DNA of 64,000 nucleotides from Gymnopus androsaceus JB14. Taxonomy: Eukaryota; Basidiomycota; Agaricomycetes; Agaricales; Omphalotaceae. The stretch's first letter is position 1, and the number at the start of each line of letters is the position of its first letter. This document shows positions 58,438 through 64,000 of the stretch, in pieces. The stretch is from positions 1 through 64,000 of the forward strand of contig ML769391.1 of assembly GCA_009733575.1 (NCBI GenBank), read 5' to 3'. The notes under the pieces were generated by a model. That model did not search any database. It saw only the letters and a list, made by a program, of their open reading frames with translations, and was not told the DNA's origin. Made by a program: the position numbers and the translations under genes.

Positions 58438-58900
58438 ATGGTCGCCCGCGGCACGTTTATCAAATTATTTTGTCTCCTATGAACTTCTTCTCATCGCCCC
58501 CGTTACGCGAATCGGGTCGCTGCTAAATCCAAGGGCTCTTTGCATAAACACACAGCAGGTACGACCGCGCCCAATGGAGCATTGGTGGTTAGCACGGATC
58601 CCGCAAGCGGTCAATACAGGTCTGTGTCAGACGCGATTGCTGCTCTCCCCGACGATGGATCTGCGCAGACGATCTTCATTGAGGCGGGTAGGTCCTCCTT
58701 ACACTTTCCTTTATTTTCAATACACTGAGCAATATGTGCTATGGTGTCGCATAGGAACTTATGAGGAACAAGTCTATATCACCCGAACTGGAGCCTTAAC
58801 CGCGTGTAGTGGCAGCTAAGCTTACAACTACTATAATTCGGATATATGGCCAACTAAGTAGCTTTTTTCACTGCATGCAGATCATGGGTGAAACGAAGAC
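58438..58900 (+). pseudogene. Pectinesterase relic PE4
   Basis: MVARGTFIKLFCLL is followed by a TGA; then the readable stretch GALVVSTDPASGQYRSVSDA, IAALPDDGSAQTIFIEAG, an intron, GTYEEQVYITRTGALT and IMGET. Similarity ends at about 58,900, so the catalytic part is missing. Confidence 0.75.
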
Positions 58901-59011
58901 ACCTACGAGTTTAATTACCTAGTGCTACTAGTATGCAGGCAAGTCCTCAGGTGGTAAATCGTATCTACAGCACTCTTGTCAGTACAACACTGTGGATAGG
59001 GATCCCAGGAC

Positions 59012-60632
59012 TTACTCAGGCTTCAAAATCTCCTCATAAGTCGGCGGATCAATAGGATAAACACTATTCACCCTTAGCTCTTTCCTCGTCAAAAAAAAAA
59101 GGAGTCAACTCACCTGCTCAAGATATCCTCCACCAACATCCGCTCACATACCCGCCCATGTACATCATAAAATCCAACATGCGGGTTGAACTTGGCAACA
59201 CGCTCAAGCTCGATGGCGTGGCTATGGTGGTGCGGACAACCTTTCCATTCCCACTAGCGCCACGGTCACATAGGCCCAGGTTTCGCCGAGAAGTTCTAGT
59301 TCAAATTCTGTAAGGAGATACAAGACGTTAGCTTGTGAATACAGGGAATGGAATGGGGCGCACCATCCATATCAGCAGCTTCACCATCGAGGAAGACGAG
59401 CAGCGACAGCTTGGGCATTCCGGGAGTCGGCTGCCAACCGTAGATGTTGTCGTAGCGACCGTGGCCAAAGTATTTGTGCTGATGCTGGAAGTACGTGTTC
59501 TTGACTACTTGCCAGCCTTGCATGACCTCTGTATATTTTCAGTACCAACAACTTGCGATACCTCTGTTGTGACTTACGTGTACCACCACCGAGCGTAACC
59601 CTCGATCTCCAATCACTCTCAAAATTATGGGTGGACAACTGCCCAATATATGTCCCCCACGATGAGAAGGTGACAGTATCAATACCATATTGTGTCGGAT
59701 GTTCTTTCTGCGCTCTCGGTACCATATGATGCAGCACTCTATGCACAAGATCTTGACTAGTAAAATATTGCTCGGTTGGTCATGGAAACGACGTATACCG
59801 TCTGGTCCTGTAATGCCATTGTGCGGATTCCAGGTCATGCTACCACTAACATCGATGAGCAGCATAGTCTCGAGATGGTCGCCGTGCAAGAGTCCCTCTG
59901 CGAGCTGGTGCAGTGCTGCAGTTCGCGCAGCATAGAGGATGTTTTGAACCTGAGGAGAGTACTGCTGAGACTTGATTGCCTTGTCGCTATGGAAGATGTC
60001 GCGGGGGCTAGAATAGGCAGCCAAACGCTTTGCGTCAAGAGCACGGGCATTGCGTTCGTTTCCCCGCTTAATAATGGTATAGCGAACTCTGACGATGTTG
60101 AGAGGGCGGAGAGGTGCATGCCTTGATCCATCAAGCGTCTTGCCATTGTTTAAGAGGTAGTACAGACGTTCTTCGGCTGCATTCTCAAAGGTCGAGTACT
60201 CGGGGTTGGGATTGGCGAGTTGTCGACTTTGCACCCAGGCAGTGGGGATCGGCTCCATATACCGTACGTCCATCATTCGCTTGAATCGGTTGGGGTACTG
60301 TTGTAGGAGATATTCCCAGTGCTCCCGCATGCGAGTGGCAGCCCAGTATTTCATCACCATTTCGTGGTTGGGGCTGCCTGGTTTGCCCCAGCGCTGGACC
60401 ATGAGGGCGTAGTTTCTTTCCACCTTTCGCAGGCGTTTCTCCTCCTTTTTTGCTGGATCCGGTGTCAACTTGGAGGAGACCAATTCCACAAGCCCCTTTG
60501 TGCTGCATGGATATTTTAGAATTCAGATCAGGTATCAACTGGTAAGCAGGACTTACGATCTCCTTGCTGAGGCATGCCACCTGCATTGCCGGACTTTGAC
60601 TCTGAGAACTTCTCTGAGAGCTTCGAATTCAT
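59012..60632 (-). pseudogene. von Willebrand A-domain protein, at least two frameshifts
   Basis: The reading starts about MNSKLSEKFSES and continues LVELVSSKLTPDPAKKEEKR and YALMVQRWGKPGSPNHEMVM. The vWA domain opens with LETMLLIDVSGSMTWN, a MIDAS motif DxSxS. Further exons give IDTVTFSSWGTYIGQLS, VTLGGGT, KLSLLVFLDGEAADMD, LLGETWAYVTVALVGMER and a last exon NSVYPIDPPTYEEILKPE with the stop at 59,012. One base is missing near 59,757 (after LVK) and one extra near 59,244 (after GMER); the junction of the first intron is also out of phase. Fungal vWA proteins of this type have no settled function. It is divergent from the gene at 61,008. Confidence 0.65.
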
Positions 60633-61007
60633 AGGGAAGATAGCAAGAAGATAAAGTCAAACTCGTCACGCGTCAAGTCAGCGCCCCTTGAAATAAATTG
60701 AAAGCCCGGGACCGGGCGGGAGTGTGCTTGTTTTGCTTGTTGTTTTGTGATTAAAATTCTGAATCGCATACGCATTCGCTCTCTCCAAATCCAAGCTCTC
60801 AACCATGACGGCGGATGATTGCAGACACGTTCCTCTAGTACAAATGATTGAGTGTGGCTATTTGAGAATGAAGAACGGAGACTCACAGAATTCACAGCAA
60901 ATGTTGAAGATTGAGAGAAGCAGATCAGGGCGCCTGAATCGGGCGCTTTGAACAGTCGTGCATGGACTGGGCGCTAAATCAGTCGCGCTTCTTCGACTGC
61001 AACTACA
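60633..61007. other. Bidirectional promoter region
   Basis: 375 bp between the divergent vWA gene and the conserved hypothetical gene; the corresponding left-copy spacer is at 15,397-15,987. Confidence 0.5.
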
Positions 61008-61690
61008 ATGATTCATTCCACAACCGATCGACTAGCTAATCTAGCTGCTACGCCACTGCGCTGTACTGGTATGCAGGAAGCATCCTCTGCATCCTCAGAG
61101 CGTGAAAAATCTCAAACTGTTCTTATTTCTTCTTGCTCTGAGAACGTTCACAAATTATTGCTCTCTGATCCGCTAGGCATACATTTGGCTTATGGCCTGG
61201 CCTACACCTTGGGCTCCATTCCTCCCAGCTGATCTATGCTTAACTGCTTTTACCGCTCCAAATAAAATCGGATTAACAGCTGGCGCTAGAGCATGGTCTA
61301 AACACGCTCATCACTCACTAGTTGATGATACGTAGGTTTCGGAAGGCGATGAAACCGACCCAACTCTCAATAACAATAAGAAGAAAAAGAAAAGAAAAGG
61401 CAACCCCTTCCCTCAGGTTGGTGGGGAACTCCTTCCGGCCCGTAGCTGTCATCAATGAAACGCGTTGACTTTGTTTTGGAAAATCATAACACTACTACAT
61501 GGCGGAATTTGCATTGGCTCCCTCATTCCATACTGGTGTACGAAATTCGCGTACAGGAAGGGTATGGTCACAGTCGCAGGATCAGAGTGAAAGAGCCGGG
61601 ACAAGTGTCAAAATGCCACCTTGGATATTCCAAGAGTCCTATGACGGAGAATGGGCATGAAGTTGGAGGCACGCTCCTTAAACCATGGCG
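61008..61690 (+). pseudogene. Conserved fungal hypothetical gene, right inverted copy, several indels
   Basis: Reads MIHSTTDRLANLAATPLRCT ... GLAYTLGSIPPS, then out of frame LCLTAFTAPNKIGLTAGARA, WRNLHWLPHSILVYEIRVQE and MTENGHEVG. Compared with the left copy (14,673-15,396) it has a 12-bp in-frame deletion near 61,212, a 2-bp deletion near 61,231, a gap and stop near 61,333, and a 4-bp deletion near 61,667. Both copies are therefore broken, at different places. Confidence 0.65.
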
Positions 61691-62094
61691 GAAGATTTAT
61701 GTACCTTTGGTGAGATTGCTTTCGAACGTTCCATTCTATACAATTCTGAACCTAGATTACTTACCTCCTTTTCTACAATGGGAAGAAGTTTTCCGAGTAT
61801 TTTCTATTGTATCTGGAAAGACAACTTGATGAGAATTCTTCCTTTTCAATTATCTACCGGATAACATTAACATCCTATCTCACCGTAGTAAAACTGGCGA
61901 CCGATTTGGAAAACAACCGTTCCGAGCCCGTCTGGGATTCGATTTGGTCTCCGGGCTATGTACTTAATATATCAGTGCCAACAAACTGATAAACCATTGA
62001 GAATGGTGGCAGAAGACACGACAGCAGGCACTTGCCTTCTTTTTTGTTGAGATCGCTCTCTCAGTGAGATGTTCACTGTTCGACTAAAGCCAAC
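61691..62094. other. Intergenic
   Basis: Relic 3' flank and kinase promoter; no gene seen. Confidence 0.5.
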
Positions 62095-64000
62095 ATGAAC
62101 CGCCATCATCCTTACGGAAATCATGAAAATTGTCGTGCAGGCTCTAAGGAGCCCTCTCGTTCTACAAGCGATGAGAATCGTGACCCTAGTTGTTCAGCTT
62201 CAACACATAGTTGTTTAGAAAGAGGCCTTGTTACCCTCCGCCCAGAATCTCGGACGGTGAACATTACCTGCAAAGTCTTTGGCCGCGACGGCCAGATCCA
62301 AGCACACCTCGAATGTTCAACTAGCGGGTATGGTCTATTCAACCGACGGATAGTCTCGACCCTTTCACTGTCAAATTTGACGATCCTTCATTTCGGAATG
62401 CTCTTGCCAGCAAACAACCATGGGATCATGTGGAATGGAGCACACCGTCTCGCATTAGCATTCTTCTGGAGCTGCTTTACTGGGTATGTAATATTTGTGC
62501 AGATCGTGCTCTTGAAGTTGATTTGTGCTTCACCACAGGAATCAAAGCTCTCAACAGCAGATGACTTCAAATTTGAACTATTCAGATGCACTCGACGTAT
62601 TGTACGAGAATTCGAGATGCTCCCTTCTTCACTCTATCTGCGGGAACTTACGAAGGAAGGAAATCATCCGAAATGGGGCGGAGGGTACGCGGTATGCACA
62701 TCTTATCTTCCTATATGGTAGCTCTAGATCGCTCATTATTTTTGTTGTAGGATATCTGGAAAGGACAGACAGCGAGCGGAGACCCCGTATGCCTCAAGGT
62801 TCTTCGGGTCTTTACCACGGAGGCTCCAAAGAAACAGTTATTCAAGGTATCTTCTGCTCCGAATGCATCTTTAGATGCCCATTCATCCCGGTTTAGGAAT
62901 TCTCCCAAGAAGCACTAGTCTGGAGCCAGTTGGAGCATCCGAATGTCCTTCCATTTCTGGGTACAAATATGGACCTTTTCCCGGAGAGCTATTGCTTGGT
63001 TTCACCTTGGTGCAGCCATGGCAATGTTATGGTGTATCTAAGTACTCATCCTGAAGCCGACAAGATGGGAATTGCAAGTTCATTTTTGTCATTGAACATG
63101 GCAAACACTGATTCCATTCATGCCATAGATATCGGATATTCTCAAAGGGCTGGAATACCTGCATTCCCGAAACCCACCAATAGTCCACGGAGATCTCAAA
63201 GGCGTCCGTCCTTTTCTTCACTCTATTAGATTTACAACTGAACCTTCAATGTAGGGCAATATCCTAGTATCCGATCTTGGGCAATGTCGTCTGGCTGATT
63301 TCGGTCTAGCGGGAATGATGAGCGCATTGCAAACTCTTTCGTCTTCGACAGCAGACGGTACACGCGGAAGTATCAGATGGATGGCTCCAGAATTCTTTAC
63401 GAATTCGAAACCATCCACGGTCACGGATATGTATGCGCTTGGTTGTACAATTTATGAGGCAAGTAATTTCCTTTATGTGTAAATCTAAACTGAGCTGTTG
63501 AACCTGTTATAGATTATGACCGGCGGTCCCCCTTTCTCTGGAAAATCTGACGCCGCAGTAATGCTCCAAGTGATGAGTGGATCTCGGCCGTCACGCCCTA
63601 CAGCAGGATTCTCTGATCGGCTGTGGATAGCAGTGATGAAGTGCTGGGTCGATCCGGATAAGAGGCATACTGTCATGACATTCATGGATGAATTGTCACT
63701 GGGTGAAGCTGAACTATCCTATCCCAACTTCAGTTCGATAATGATCAATGTGCCCATTGAAGGCGTGCCTTCTGCCCCTACACCTGCAGAATTCAAGGGA
63801 GTGGTTGGGCCCAACAATGGTAACAATGAACCCCAATTCATATGTGTTATTTGTGACCAGAGGTTTACCAGAAAAGACAATCTTCTGAGTGCGTTGGATG
63901 TCTTTTTTTCTTCATATGCTAATCCATCTTCTTAGACCACATGAACTCACATTATATACTTAAACGTCCACAATGCCAGAAATGTGGAAAAAACGATTTC
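62095..64000 (+). CDS. Protein kinase fused to C2H2 zinc finger(s), 3' end beyond window
   Basis: Nine exons visible (62,095-62,327; 62,354-62,483; 62,539-62,691; 62,751-62,846; 62,897-63,073; 63,129-63,203; 63,255-63,458; 63,513-63,888; 63,936 on), with phases consistent throughout. After about 170 residues without a known domain comes a TKL-type agaric kinase: GGGYADIWKGQ (G-loop), VCLKVLR (catalytic Lys), HGDLKGGN (catalytic loop with Asp), ADFGLAG (DFG) and WMAPEFF (APE). The frame then continues through FICVICDQRFTRKDNLLN to HMNSH, a full CX2C-X12-HX3H zinc finger, and a second finger begins with CQKCGKNDF. Two introns use GC donors (63,074 and 63,459). All catalytic residues are present, so an active kinase is likely; substrates are unknown. 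Confidence 0.8.

Overview
The window looks like a gene-poor accessory region of an agaricomycete (mushroom-type basidiomycete) nuclear genome. The evidence is many short phase-varied introns of about 45-65 bp, several F-box/LRR-type genes, a macrofage-activating-glycoprotein-like GPI protein, a secreted heme peroxidase, fungal pectinesterases, a COA6 homologue and an agaric-style HGDLKG kinase. No rRNA, tRNA, CRISPR array or bacterial operon was seen.

Layout. (1) 1-12,600: a repeated methyltransferase (MT) plus coiled-coil F-box cassette, all on the minus strand. MT2 (7230-8315) is the only intact MT (290 aa). MT1, MT3 and both F-box copies carry small indels. Two insertions can be recognised by comparing the copies: a 1,028-bp foldback element in the first F-box promoter and a 339-bp solo-LTR-like insertion upstream of the second F-box gene. 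(2) 13,000-16,600: an intact GPI glycoprotein gene and the left half of an inverted duplication of a divergent gene pair. (3) 16,600-28,970: a broken F-box gene, MT and F-box relics on the plus strand around an intact alpha/beta-hydrolase, then intact COA6, a Ser-rich protein, a truncated GATA-factor copy and an SMP-30-like propeller protein. (4) 29,000-35,100: a CpG-depleted, apparently non-coding repeat island with telomere-like repeats, degenerate tandem repeats and a telomere-motif hairpin. (5) 35,500-44,000: a second GATA copy, an intact 548-aa heme peroxidase, a MITE and a small zinc-finger-like gene. (6) 44,100-58,900: duplicated BTG-tail/pectinesterase segments with a LINE fragment. 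Of four pectinesterase copies only one (52,065-53,625) is intact. (7) 59,000-61,700: the right half of the inverted duplication (broken vWA gene and a conserved fungal gene). (8) 62,095-end: a protein kinase fused to C2H2 zinc-finger sequence, running off the window.

Single-copy genes reconstruct cleanly: their exon lengths sum to whole codons. Duplicated genes and F-box genes nearly all carry 1-4-bp indels. This suggests duplication followed by decay, although assembly indels cannot be excluded without reads. Secreted products (pectinesterase, peroxidase, GPI glycoprotein, probably the propeller protein) fit a plant-litter or wall-degrading lifestyle; that is inference. Exon boundaries given here were worked out by hand from splice consensus, reading frame and comparison between paralogues.
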